From an uncultured Acidobacteriaceae bacterium (lineage in GTDB: Bacteria > Acidobacteriota > Terriglobia > Terriglobales > Acidobacteriaceae): a DNA stretch of 6,305 nt. Where the stretch lies: the NCBI GenBank assembly GCA_903842845.1, contig CAIMNN010000548.1, forward strand, positions 1 to 6,305. The letters run 5' to 3'. Position numbers and translations under genes: made by a program. Below the pieces are notes generated by a model. It was not told the DNA's origin. It was given only the letters and a program-made list of their open reading frames with translations, and searched no databases. Positions 1-6,166 of this stretch are shown here, piece after piece (the stretch's first letter is position 1; each line of letters starts with the position of its first letter).

Positions 1-164
1 CCATTCGCATCACCACGGAAGACCCCGTTGCCATCGCGCGTGAATTAATGGGCTCGTTCGAAAGGCGCGAGCGCATCGTGGAAAATTCATTACATCTGGC
101 GCGTGAACGCTTCAGCGTGGAAGAGCAGCAGCGTAGATTCTGGGGCTTGATAAATAACCTATAA
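1..164 (+). CDS. C-terminal end of a probable glycosyltransferase (partial, 5' end outside window)
   Basis: An open frame runs from base 3 to a TAA at 162-164 and gives 53 residues with no start inside the window, so it is the 3' end of a gene that begins to the left. The other two + frames close within the first 50 bases. The peptide is charged and helical: it starts IRITTEDPVAIARELM and ends RFSVEEQQRRFWGLINNL. This resembles the last helices of GT4 glycosyltransferases, where a phrase like 'D-P-x-A-I-A' is followed by 'A-R-x-R-F-S-x-E' and a final aromatic helix. That match, together with a flippase and another glycosyltransferase next door, supports the assignment. No catalytic motif is visible, so the family is inferred. 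The stop overlaps the convergent flippase gene by 6 bp and no terminator hairpin is seen. Confidence 0.5.
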   Translation, partial: IRITTEDPVAIARELMGSFERRERIVENSLHLARERFSVEEQQRRFWGLINNL

Positions 165-1514
165 CTCCTGCTGTTCGGTCAGCGGTTCCAGGTGCGTCTC
201 GTGGTCTTCTTCAATTTTGACGCGCGGTCCGCGGATAAAACCATAAACGCTGTTGATCAACACGGCCAGAAGATGCGCCGCCGTTGATGCGGTCATGAAC
301 CAGATAGCGTGCAGCGTTGTGTCTATTCTGACCTGTGAAAGGAAGACCGCCTGTGTGACGACGATAAGCCCAATGGCCAGCCAGCTTGTCGACCAGTAGA
401 TCCAGCGCCGCGCCGTGGTCATGTACCAGACGACGCCTATCAAATATGAGAAGCAACTGCTGAGCAGCAGCCAGCCCGTCTCATGCTGTAGGTTCGCATA
501 GTTGGAGCCAAGCAGCAAGAGTATCCAGCGCGATTCCATGAAACCCATCAAGCAGATCACCGTGCAGATAACAAGCGCGACTGAGAGGATCAGCAGGAAG
601 TAGCGAGCGACGCGCTGCTTCGGCTGCCGGGCCATGAAGGGCTCTATCACCATCTGGTTGAATCCTGAAAGCAAAAGAAAGAGTTGCCCAAGCCTGCCGA
701 GCGCACCCACCTCGGCGATATTGCGAGTGTTACCGAATATCGAAATAAGAAAAATGGAGATTTGGCCCTGAAATGAAAAAAAGATAATGCTGGGAATATT
801 CGGCAGCGCATAGTGGAACATCTGGCGCGTAATCTCAGGCTTGGTCTTCGCAGGTAGCGTCACATAGGCGAGCGCTTTTCTTTTGCTCATAAATCCATTC
901 AGCAAAATAGCTCCAGCGTTGATCCACGCAGCGATCCACGCGTTCAACAAATGCAGAAAGTGCATCGCCGCGCTGGCTGCGCCGCGCAACAGAACGCTGG
1001 TCGGGCTGATGCGGTAGTAGCTGCTCAGTTGCCGATGGATAAGAAGCGGCGGCGTAAAGCAGGAGATCATTCCCGACGCATACACGGAGACAACTATCGA
1101 AAGAAACAGCAGCGACGACGCGAGAAAACTCCACTGATGCAGATGGGCGATGTAGATATAAAAAATTAGCGCCACGGGCGAGAGCACCAACAACATCAGA
1201 TTGCGCACATGTCGGCCGGAGCGCACGTACTGGCCGACCACCGTTGCGTCGTTGATGCGCGTGCCGACCAGCGCCGTGATGGTGGCTGTGATGCCGAGGT
1301 CGGTGAGCATCGTGAAGCTGGTTTGAAAACTGAATGCCAAGCTGAACTGCGCGTACTCGGCAACCGCGAGCCAACGCAGCATCAACAGCCCGATCAGCAT
1401 GGTGACGATCTGCACCAGTCCCTGCCCGGTGAGATACACAACCACAACACGAGCGCGACGGTGCAGATGCTCCGAGGTCAGCTTTTTTCCCGCGCGCTGG
1501 ATGAGGGTCTTCAA
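159..1514 (-). CDS. Polysaccharide/oligosaccharide flippase (Wzx-like, MOP superfamily)
   Basis: Predicted inner-membrane protein of 451 residues that would flip a lipid-linked glycan to the periplasmic face. It has about 11-12 hydrophobic segments: roughly residues 23-48, 55-83, 106-123, 131-151, 176-207 (probably two), 236-260, 273-291, 304-325, 346-366, 372-393 and 403-426. A basic N-terminus and a hydrophilic, acidic C-terminal tail flank them. Length and layout match Wzx/RfbX-type transporters; there is no active-site signature to confirm it. Start choice: no ATG is available. A TTG at 1520-1518 abuts a GAGG at 1524-1521, whereas the TTG at 1514-1512 lies 6 nt after it, so the second is preferred; the longer form would add two residues. 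An extended -10 promoter lies just upstream. The TAG stop is interlocked with the TAA of the convergent gene. The substrate is unknown; a lipopolysaccharide, capsule or exopolysaccharide unit is possible. Confidence 0.8.
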   Translation of the reverse strand: MKTLIQRAGKKLTSEHLHRRARVVVVYLTGQGLVQIVTMLIGLLMLRWLAVAEYAQFSLAFSFQTSFTMLTDLGITATITALVGTRINDATVVGQYVRSGRHVRNLMLLVLSPVALIFYIYIAHLHQWSFLASSLLFLSIVVSVYASGMISCFTPPLLIHRQLSSYYRISPTSVLLRGAASAAMHFLHLLNAWIAAWINAGAILLNGFMSKRKALAYVTLPAKTKPEITRQMFHYALPNIPSIIFFSFQGQISIFLISIFGNTRNIAEVGALGRLGQLFLLLSGFNQMVIEPFMARQPKQRVARYFLLILSVALVICTVICLMGFMESRWILLLLGSNYANLQHETGWLLLSSCFSYLIGVVWYMTTARRWIYWSTSWLAIGLIVVTQAVFLSQVRIDTTLHAIWFMTASTAAHLLAVLINSVYGFIRGPRVKIEEDHETHLEPLTEQQEL

Positions 1515-1520
1515 TCCCAA

Positions 1521-1526
1521 CCTCGT
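1521..1526 (-). promoter_or_regulatory. Ribosome binding site deciding the flippase start
   Basis: Read on the - strand this is ACGAGG, followed by T, so GAGGT matches the anti-Shine-Dalgarno core. The TTG at 1520 directly abuts it, which is too close. The TTG at 1514 is 6 nt away, which is normal spacing. The next upstream in-frame stop, TGA at 1565-1563, is reached with no intervening ATG, GTG or TTG codon. Confidence 0.6.
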
Positions 1527-1564
1527 TCGTCTATCGCCGCCTGAACAGGCTTTAAACTCGGTTC

Positions 1565-1573
1565 ATTATAACA
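1565..1573 (-). promoter_or_regulatory. Extended -10 promoter for the flippase gene
   Basis: The - strand reads TGTTATAAT, a perfect TATAAT preceded by the TG of an extended -10 element. There is no good -35 hexamer at 16-18 bp spacing (TGATAC or similar), as expected when an extended -10 is used. Transcription would begin near 1558 and give a leader of about 44 nt before the TTG at 1514. A small dyad, GCCTGAACAGGC at 1539-1550, lies inside that leader. This suggests the flippase can be transcribed independently of the glycosyltransferase that ends 18 bp upstream of the element. Confidence 0.6.
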
Positions 1574-1590
1574 ATCTGATTTTTGGCGTA

Positions 1591-2913
1591 TCATTTCTCA
1601 TTCAACGCTTGCAGGCACTCGTCGATTGCGCCCGCCCACTCCGCACGATAGCGCGCCCAACTGCGTTCCGCCGCACTCTGCCTGCCTGCTTCGCTTAACT
1701 GATAGAGCGAGTCGCGATCCTCAGCGAGGCGTGTCAACTGCGAGGTAATCGCATCGGCGTCGCGTACGGGAACCACCAGCCCATTCACTCCGTGCTCAAT
1801 CACATCGCATGCGGCACTGTTTGGCGTCGTCAGCACCACAGTGCCCTGCGCCATCGCTTCAAGAATGACCAGGCCGAATGCGTCGTAGAGCGTCGGAAAG
1901 ACCAGCACATCATGCGCGCGCATCTCGCGCAGTACTTCTCCGTGCGGAATAGAATGCAGCCATCTGTATCTGCCAAGGCCTTCTGTCAGCGGCTTGCATT
2001 TGTACTTGGGGTTCAATCCGCCGATCAAGGTGAACTCGTGCGCAACCTTCAACTGCTCGATAGCCTTGAAAAGATAACTGATGCCCTTGCGCTGATTCAT
2101 CGAGCCCACAAAGAGCACACGAAGCGGCTCAGTTCGGCGCGTCAATCTTTTTTGCGGCCCCGGCGTCGGAGCGCCATAGTTGACCGTATACACCGGCTTG
2201 TTCAGCGGCTCAGGAAAAAGCTTCAACGTGTCAGCGCAATAACTGCTGGCCACGAAGACCGCATCTGCGCGGCGAAGCTCCTCGTCCTTGCGGGCCAGTT
2301 TATCCGCGCTGTCGTTCACACCAGAAAGGCAATTGATCCACTCCGGGTTCAACTCGCGCTCGGTGCGTATCATCTCTTCCACGGCGCGGTGATAAACAGT
2401 CGGCTGCTCGAAGATACGCTTGATGCCGAGTTCGCCCGCGGCCTTGAAACAATGCAGCGCGCAATCATCGTACGAGTAGAGCGCCGTTGGACTGATGAGT
2501 CCCGCTTTAAGCTCACGCGCAACTTTTCTGTCGAGCCTTCGGTAGATCGCATCCACGCCAAAGAATGATTTTTCGTCCGTGTTGTGGATGCTCAAGCGTG
2601 TCCGCCCCACAAACTGGCGCATCAACTCGCTCCACGGCTGACTTTGAATGAGCTCCTGCGGAATATTCGTGTACGCGCGACGGCCCAGGTCGCGTTGCAA
2701 CTTTGCCGGCATAAGTTTGGCCAGCCGCGACTCTGGGTTCCATGCGACGGTTGTATAAAAAACCGCCAGCTTCCCTGACTCGTAGAGCGCCTGCGCAGCT
2801 TGACGCACGTTCTGGTTGCCGGTGGGGTGCACCAGAAGAACACGCTCGTTTTGCGAAGGGTCTTTCAGTTCGTTCACTCTCGCGTCAGGCGTTACGGCAT
2901 CAGCATAACTCAA
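1591..2913 (-). CDS. GT4-type glycosyltransferase
   Basis: Cytoplasmic, probably membrane-associated glycosyltransferase of up to 440 residues with a GT-B fold, transferring a sugar from a nucleotide-sugar donor. The N-terminal acceptor half opens with RVLLVHPTGNQN (residues 24-35), a beta strand and glycine loop. The C-terminal donor half begins at LRVLFVGSMNQRKG (264-277), whose Arg-Lys-Gly is the usual phosphate-binding segment. DAFGLVILEAMAQG (344-357) is the E-x7-E donor motif, with Asp344 replacing the first Glu and Glu352 kept. NGLVVP follows at 377-382, as in GT4 enzymes. The start is uncertain: TTG 2913 is 4 bp after the stop of the upstream gene and has no Shine-Dalgarno, so translational reinitiation is likely; GTG 2877-2875 is the alternative (12 residues shorter). 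Sugar and acceptor cannot be read from the sequence. The adjacent flippase points to a surface glycan. Confidence 0.85.
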   Translation of the reverse strand: MSYADAVTPDARVNELKDPSQNERVLLVHPTGNQNVRQAAQALYESGKLAVFYTTVAWNPESRLAKLMPAKLQRDLGRRAYTNIPQELIQSQPWSELMRQFVGRTRLSIHNTDEKSFFGVDAIYRRLDRKVARELKAGLISPTALYSYDDCALHCFKAAGELGIKRIFEQPTVYHRAVEEMIRTERELNPEWINCLSGVNDSADKLARKDEELRRADAVFVASSYCADTLKLFPEPLNKPVYTVNYGAPTPGPQKRLTRRTEPLRVLFVGSMNQRKGISYLFKAIEQLKVAHEFTLIGGLNPKYKCKPLTEGLGRYRWLHSIPHGEVLREMRAHDVLVFPTLYDAFGLVILEAMAQGTVVLTTPNSAACDVIEHGVNGLVVPVRDADAITSQLTRLAEDRDSLYQLSEAGRQSAAERSWARYRAEWAGAIDECLQALNEK

Positions 2914-2917
2914 TCAA

Positions 2918-4246
2918 TCAGTTTTGCGGCGCAGCTGTGGTAAAGATCTTTTCAGCTCTTCCGCGTACCACGCGATACAGCGCGAACTGCCGCTCCTCGG
3001 ATGTGCGCAGCTCGAAGAGCAGTTCGCCGCGATGGTCGGCCATCGCATCCACTGCGTCTATCAACCTCATGCGCGGCTGCTCATCCAGATGCAACAGCTC
3101 CGTTACCTGCTTGAAGACGACCAGCGGATTGCCGTACAGGTCGGGCTGCGCAATCAACGTAATGTACTTCGCGTCCTTGCCCTTCAGGTTGTTCGTCGCA
3201 GTCAGCACCAATGTTGCGCTTGAGTTGTAGGTCAGCTCAAAGCTCTTGAAGTTTTCATCGCCCAGCGCAGGCGGTTCAGCGGGCACGGCTGGCTGTTTTG
3301 TCTTTGTAGTTTTTACGCCCGGCTTCAGCGGCTTCTTCACAGGCGGCGGCGTCATTCCCATCGCGTCGCGCGCAATGTCTTCGAGCGCCGTCTTCAACTT
3401 CTCTTCACTGTCAGCGTCGGGCCAGTGATACTTCCACAGATGCTCCGCGCGGCTTGCAGCATCAGAAACCGCAACCGCCTGGTCCATGTCGTCCGGCAGG
3501 CCTTTCAAGCCCGGCGTCAATTCCAACTTTTGCTCGCCCATCATGCCACGCCGCAAGCGCGGACGGTTCGGGTCAATCTCTTCCTCGTTCACTTTGCTCG
3601 CTTCCGGCTTTGGCCGGTGCAACACAGGACGGTCGCCGTCAGTTTGCGATGGCTGCGTGCCTGGCGTTGCTGCATCACCCGAACCCGCATCCGATTTTCT
3701 ATGCAGCTTCGGACGGTCCGGATCATCAGCCGGCTCTTTTGACGGGGCACTCTCGGTTGTCGACTCTTCCGTTTTCTTCGCCGCATGCTTGCGATGCAGC
3801 ACGGGGCGGTCGCTCTCGCCAAAATCATCAATCTTTTGTATTTGTTTTTGCCGCGGCTTCTTCTCCACCGGCAGCGGTCTCGGCGCGCCAACTCCCACCC
3901 AGTTGCCCTCGACACGCACTGCATTCTGAATTGCAAATAATTCAACGGCGTGCCCACTCTGCTGCACCTCGTACTCAACCTGCGGAGCGATCGCCATCGG
4001 CTCAGGCCGCGACAAATATACGGAGCCATCCTGCAAGTGCTCGCCGTCATACACGGCAACCGGCACAATGCGGCTGGCCGTCGGCTTATCCATCGGCCCG
4101 GTCCACTCATAAACTGAAATTGCGCGCAGCGTGGGTGCAGGCTTCTCTTCAGACTTCTTCTTCGCCTGCCCATATGAGGGCAAGGCGCCGCCAGCAAGCG
4201 CCACAGCAATCAACGCAATCGTCAGAGTTTTACTTCCACCACGCAT
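2918..4246 (-). CDS. Exported protein of unknown function with DRPxLHR repeats
   Basis: Protein of 442 residues that I cannot assign to a named family. MRGGSK, then a hydrophobic stretch, then ALPSYGQA-KKK gives a classical signal peptide with likely cleavage after Ala28; no Cys follows, so it is not a lipoprotein. Residues about 38-120 form a beta-rich domain. A low-complexity charged linker carries four copies of (D/N)RPxL(H/R)R at 146-152, 177-183, 205-211 and 227-233. A helical part (about 254-298) is followed by a Pro/Lys-rich spacer (299-326) and a second compact domain (about 328-442). ATG 4246 is chosen because it gives a normal signal peptide, with GGAG 12 nt upstream. TTG 4294-4292 has a GGAG 4 nt upstream and would add 16 residues, some acidic. 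The stop is 4 bp from the glycosyltransferase start, implying co-transcription and perhaps an envelope role. A periplasmic or surface location is inferred. Confidence 0.75.
   Translation of the reverse strand: MRGGSKTLTIALIAVALAGGALPSYGQAKKKSEEKPAPTLRAISVYEWTGPMDKPTASRIVPVAVYDGEHLQDGSVYLSRPEPMAIAPQVEYEVQQSGHAVELFAIQNAVRVEGNWVGVGAPRPLPVEKKPRQKQIQKIDDFGESDRPVLHRKHAAKKTEESTTESAPSKEPADDPDRPKLHRKSDAGSGDAATPGTQPSQTDGDRPVLHRPKPEASKVNEEEIDPNRPRLRRGMMGEQKLELTPGLKGLPDDMDQAVAVSDAASRAEHLWKYHWPDADSEEKLKTALEDIARDAMGMTPPPVKKPLKPGVKTTKTKQPAVPAEPPALGDENFKSFELTYNSSATLVLTATNNLKGKDAKYITLIAQPDLYGNPLVVFKQVTELLHLDEQPRMRLIDAVDAMADHRGELLFELRTSEERQFALYRVVRGRAEKIFTTAAPQN
3548..3811 (-). repeat. Block of four short coding repeats, (D/N)RPxL(H/R)R
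   Basis: In reading order the copies are DRPVLHR (3811-3791), DRPKLHR (3718-3698), DRPVLHR (3634-3614) and NRPRLRR (3568-3548). Successive copies begin 31, 28 and 22 residues apart, so spacing shrinks and the units are not in tandem register. The linkers between them differ in sequence and are rich in Ser, Thr, Asp, Glu, Lys and Pro. The motif, rather than the surrounding DNA, is conserved, which points to selection on a short linear peptide and not to recent DNA duplication. The last copy is the most divergent. Confidence 0.8.
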
Positions 4247-4386
4247 CAAGCGGCACAACTCCGGCTTTTCTTCAATGTTTTTGATAAGACTCAAATCGCT
4301 CCACTCCGCCGCGCCCGTGGGCCCACCCTGTCAGTGTAAAACTATCAGTGACTCTGCAACACTCCCCATCTACAAAGGAGCAACTT
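4247..4386. promoter_or_regulatory. Divergent intergenic region (unresolved promoters)
   Basis: These 140 bp separate the - strand secreted-protein gene from the + strand peroxiredoxin gene and must carry at least one promoter each way. No convincing -35/-10 pair was found on either strand. Two small features stand out: a perfect 10-bp palindrome GTGGGCCCAC at 4317-4326, and the hexamer TCAGTG repeated at 4331-4336 and 4345-4350, 14 bp apart. Either could be an operator, but both are short enough to occur by chance. Confidence 0.35.
4374..4380 (+). promoter_or_regulatory. Ribosome binding site of the peroxiredoxin gene
   Basis: AAAGGAG followed by a 6-nt spacer and ATG at 4387 is a near-ideal Shine-Dalgarno. 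It fixes the start at 4387 and rules out the in-frame upstream codon at 4348, which would add 13 unconserved residues. Confidence 0.85.
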
Positions 4387-4854
4387 ATGGAACTCAACAA
4401 GAAGGTCGCCAACTTCAAAGTTCTAACCGACGAGGACAAGACCGTCAACCTTACGGACTTCGCGGGCAAGCCCGTCGTGCTGTTCTTTTACCCCAAGGCC
4501 GACACCCCCGGCTGCACCATTGAGGCCTGCGGATTTCGCGATGCCTTTACCAAGCTTACTCGCGCCGGCGCCGTTGTTCTCGGCGTTTCGCGCGACACGC
4601 CCAAGGCGCAGGCCAAATTCCGCGCCAAGTATGAGCTGCCGTATACGCTCCTTGCAGATGTAGACGAAAAACTGTGCAAACAGTTTGACGTATTGAAGGA
4701 AAAGAACATGTACGGCAAAAAGGTCATCGGCATCGAGCGGACGACTTTTCTGATTGGGCCGGACCAAAAGCTGCTGCACGTCTTTCCCAAGGTCAAGCCG
4801 GAGGGGCATGCGGAAGAGGTTCTCGCCATCCTCAAGGAACACAAAGTTGGCTGA
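4387..4854 (+). CDS. bcp: Peroxiredoxin, BCP/PrxQ type (thioredoxin-dependent thiol peroxidase)
   Basis: Cytoplasmic 155-residue enzyme that reduces hydrogen peroxide and organic hydroperoxides and is itself re-reduced by thioredoxin. The active-site segment FYPKADTPGCTIEACGFRD (residues 34-52) contains Thr40, Pro41, the peroxidatic Cys43 and, five residues on, the resolving Cys48, the arrangement of atypical 2-Cys BCP/PrxQ enzymes. Arg118 in the IERTTFLI strand matches the conserved catalytic arginine. VLGVSRDTP (64-72) and LLADVDEKLCKQFDV (88-102) are further family signatures. Length equals the usual 150-160 residues and there is no signal peptide. The gene overlaps the following DNA glycosylase by 8 bp, so the two are almost certainly translated from one mRNA. 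No OxyR or PerR-type site was recognised in the upstream region. Confidence 0.95.
   Translation: MELNKKVANFKVLTDEDKTVNLTDFAGKPVVLFFYPKADTPGCTIEACGFRDAFTKLTRAGAVVLGVSRDTPKAQAKFRAKYELPYTLLADVDEKLCKQFDVLKEKNMYGKKVIGIERTTFLIGPDQKLLHVFPKVKPEGHAEEVLAILKEHKVG
4834..4838 (+). promoter_or_regulatory. Ribosome binding site deciding the DNA glycosylase start
   Basis: AAGGA sits inside the 3' end of the peroxiredoxin gene, 8 nt before TTG 4847. It is the best-placed signal near the beginning of the conserved glycosylase sequence and supports an overlapping start rather than the much longer frame that opens at 4754. Confidence 0.6.
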
Positions 4855-5533
4855 GCTGCAAAAAGCATTACCAGCAGCGCCGGGTAAATTCCCGGCGCGC
4901 AGCTTTTTTGAGCGCTCGCCGGAGCTGGTTGCACCGCGGCTGCTCGGTAAATTGCTGGTCAGGAAATTTCGCGGCCGCTGGCTTGTTGGCCGCATCGTCG
5001 AGGCCGAGGCTTATCTCGGTCCGCACGCGCCCACACCCGACCCAGCCGCGCATAGCTATCGCGGCCCCACACCGCGCAATCAAATTCTCTTCGGCCCGGC
5101 CGGTCACGCTTACGTCTACACAATCTATGGCCGCTACTTCTGCATGAACATCAGTTGTGAAGTTGAAGGCCGCTCCGGGTGCGTTCTGCTGCGCGCACTT
5201 GAGCCCATCGCTGGCCTCGCGCAGATGGCTGCGAACCGCAGCGTAGACGCCGAAGCAGCAAAACCGAAAGACCTAACTTCCGGCCCCAGCCGCCTTTGCC
5301 AGGCTCTCGCACTCACTCGCGCCGAGCACAACGCACTCGACCTGCTCTCGCCCAACTCGCCTCTCCAGCTCCGCGACGACGGCTTCAGAGCCTCCGAATG
5401 CCTTGCGACTCCGCGCATCGGCATCAACCCGACAAACGCCGCGCTCGATTGGCCTTTGCGTTTCATCCTGCCCGGCCATCCCTGCGTCTCAGGTGCAAAA
5501 AATTTAACAAGCGTTCGTCATCGCATCCGGTAA
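4847..5533 (+). CDS. mpg: 3-methyladenine DNA glycosylase, AAG/MPG family
   Basis: Base-excision-repair enzyme of 228 residues that flips out and removes 3-methyladenine, 7-methylguanine, hypoxanthine and similar damaged purines. It is close to the human AAG core: RIVEAEAYLG (49-58) holds the catalytic Glu54 and the stacking Tyr56; DPAAHSYRG (65-73) holds His69; RNQILFGPAG follows; then YVYTIYGRYFCMNIS (89-103) holds Tyr91 and Asn101, counterparts of human Tyr159 and Asn169. LLRALEP (114-120) and the C-terminal RIGINP, WPLRF and VSG complete the fold. Every key residue is present. An in-frame opening exists back to 4754 inside the peroxiredoxin gene, but those residues are unconserved. TTG 4847 with AAGGA 8 nt upstream fits the family length and overlaps the peroxiredoxin stop by 8 bp. 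Co-expression with a peroxidase makes a compact oxidative/alkylation defence unit. Confidence 0.93.
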   Translation: MAELQKALPAAPGKFPARSFFERSPELVAPRLLGKLLVRKFRGRWLVGRIVEAEAYLGPHAPTPDPAAHSYRGPTPRNQILFGPAGHAYVYTIYGRYFCMNISCEVEGRSGCVLLRALEPIAGLAQMAANRSVDAEAAKPKDLTSGPSRLCQALALTRAEHNALDLLSPNSPLQLRDDGFRASECLATPRIGINPTNAALDWPLRFILPGHPCVSGAKNLTSVRHRIR

Positions 5534-5571
5534 AATCGCGTCCATATAGATGTAGCAAATTCAAATTCAGC

Positions 5572-5576
5572 GAGGA
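5572..5576 (+). promoter_or_regulatory. Ribosome binding site deciding the cytochrome start
   Basis: GAGGA lies directly against TTG 5577 (no spacer) but 9 nt before TTG 5586. The later TTG also yields a cleaner signal peptide beginning MKAHNLR, so 5586 is taken as the start. Confidence 0.6.
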
Positions 5577-5585
5577 TTGATTTTT

Positions 5586-6116
5586 TTGAAAGCTCACAAC
5601 TTGCGCACTCTTCTTCTGCTTGTTCCCCTGGCATTTATAGCCGTCAATGCACAGCAGCCAGTGCAACAGCCCTCCACACAACAGGCTCAACCTGAAAAGC
5701 CCAAGCGCACTTACCCCGAGCCAAAGAACCTCAAGGTTCTGCCCAAGGACCTCACCGGTGAGCAGGTCCACGACATCATGGAGCAGTGGGAAGGCGCACT
5801 CGGCGCCAAATGCAGCACCTGCCACACGCCAGACCCCAACAACATCGGGCCCAACGGCCGCCCGCGCCTCAACTTTGCCGACGACACAAAGCAGGACAAA
5901 GAGACCGCGCGCAAGATGTACCAGATGGTCGAAATGATCAACCAGAACTACATCTCCAAGATCGACAGCTCCGGCGCGCCTGTCACCTGCGGCACTTGCC
6001 ATCGCGGCCACCTTGGACCTCAACCGTTTGTTCCCGCGCCTGAGGAGCATGATGGCCCGCCGCCGCCACCACCAGCCGGCATCGTCGCGCCTCCGCCTGC
6101 TCCTGTACAACAATAA
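5586..6116 (+). CDS. Periplasmic diheme c-type cytochrome, reaction-centre cytochrome c subunit family
   Basis: Exported electron carrier of 176 residues. A signal peptide (MKAHNLR, then TLLLLVPLAFIAV, cleavage near VNA-QQ, about residue 22) leads to a Gln/Pro-rich stretch. Two haem c sites follow: CSTCH at 76-80 and CGTCH at 135-139. Each is preceded by a helix containing Met: Met65 lies 11 residues before Cys76, and Met114/Met117 lie 21/18 before Cys135. This Met-helix-turn-CxxCH arrangement is that of the photosynthetic reaction-centre cytochrome subunit, of which only half (two of four haems) is present. Such short versions are common in non-phototrophic acidobacteria and do not imply photosynthesis. 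Unlike the classic subunit there is no lipobox Cys. A proline-rich tail (158-173) ends the protein. The gap to the glycosylase gene is 52 bp with no terminator, so read-through is possible. The redox partner is unknown. Confidence 0.9.
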   Translation: MKAHNLRTLLLLVPLAFIAVNAQQPVQQPSTQQAQPEKPKRTYPEPKNLKVLPKDLTGEQVHDIMEQWEGALGAKCSTCHTPDPNNIGPNGRPRLNFADDTKQDKETARKMYQMVEMINQNYISKIDSSGAPVTCGTCHRGHLGPQPFVPAPEEHDGPPPPPPAGIVAPPPAPVQQ

Positions 6117-6130
6117 CTGTGACCCAACCC

Positions 6131-6166
6131 AAGCCCGCACCGGATCTCTCCGCGTGCGGGCTTTTT
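6131..6166 (+). terminator. Rho-independent terminator of the cytochrome gene
   Basis: AAGCCCGCAC (6131-6140) pairs perfectly with GTGCGGGCTT (6154-6163). CGGA (6141-6144) can also pair with TCCG (6149-6152), leaving a TCTC loop and one bulged C, so the stem reaches 14 bp. A run of five T, 6162-6166, follows the GC-rich stem. It lies 14 bp after the cytochrome stop and separates that unit from the tRNA gene. Confidence 0.92.

Noticed and set aside
1539..1550. GCCTGAACAGGC as a terminator after the glycosyltransferase
   Set aside because: The realistic stem is only 4 bp with a 4-nt loop, and no T run follows on the - strand. It also lies downstream of the flippase promoter.
1792..2568. A 258-residue + strand frame opposite the glycosyltransferase
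   Set aside because: It is antisense to a gene with clear GT4 motifs, and its His/Arg/Leu-rich peptide has no family signature.
3454..4284. Long + strand open frames opposite the repeat-bearing protein (for example 3454-4284)
   Set aside because: They lie antisense to a gene with a clear signal peptide and motif repeats. Their peptides are low-complexity Ser/Ala/Arg/Pro mixes typical of shadow frames in GC-rich DNA, with no Shine-Dalgarno or domain.
4317..4326. GTGGGCCCAC palindrome as a defined operator
   Set aside because: A 10-bp palindrome in GC-rich DNA can arise by chance and matches no regulator site I can name. It is mentioned only as part of the intergenic region.
5586..6116. Cytochrome as evidence for a phototrophic organism
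   Set aside because: Only two haem sites are present, the lipobox is absent, and no pigment or reaction-centre gene is nearby. The family is common in non-phototrophic acidobacteria.
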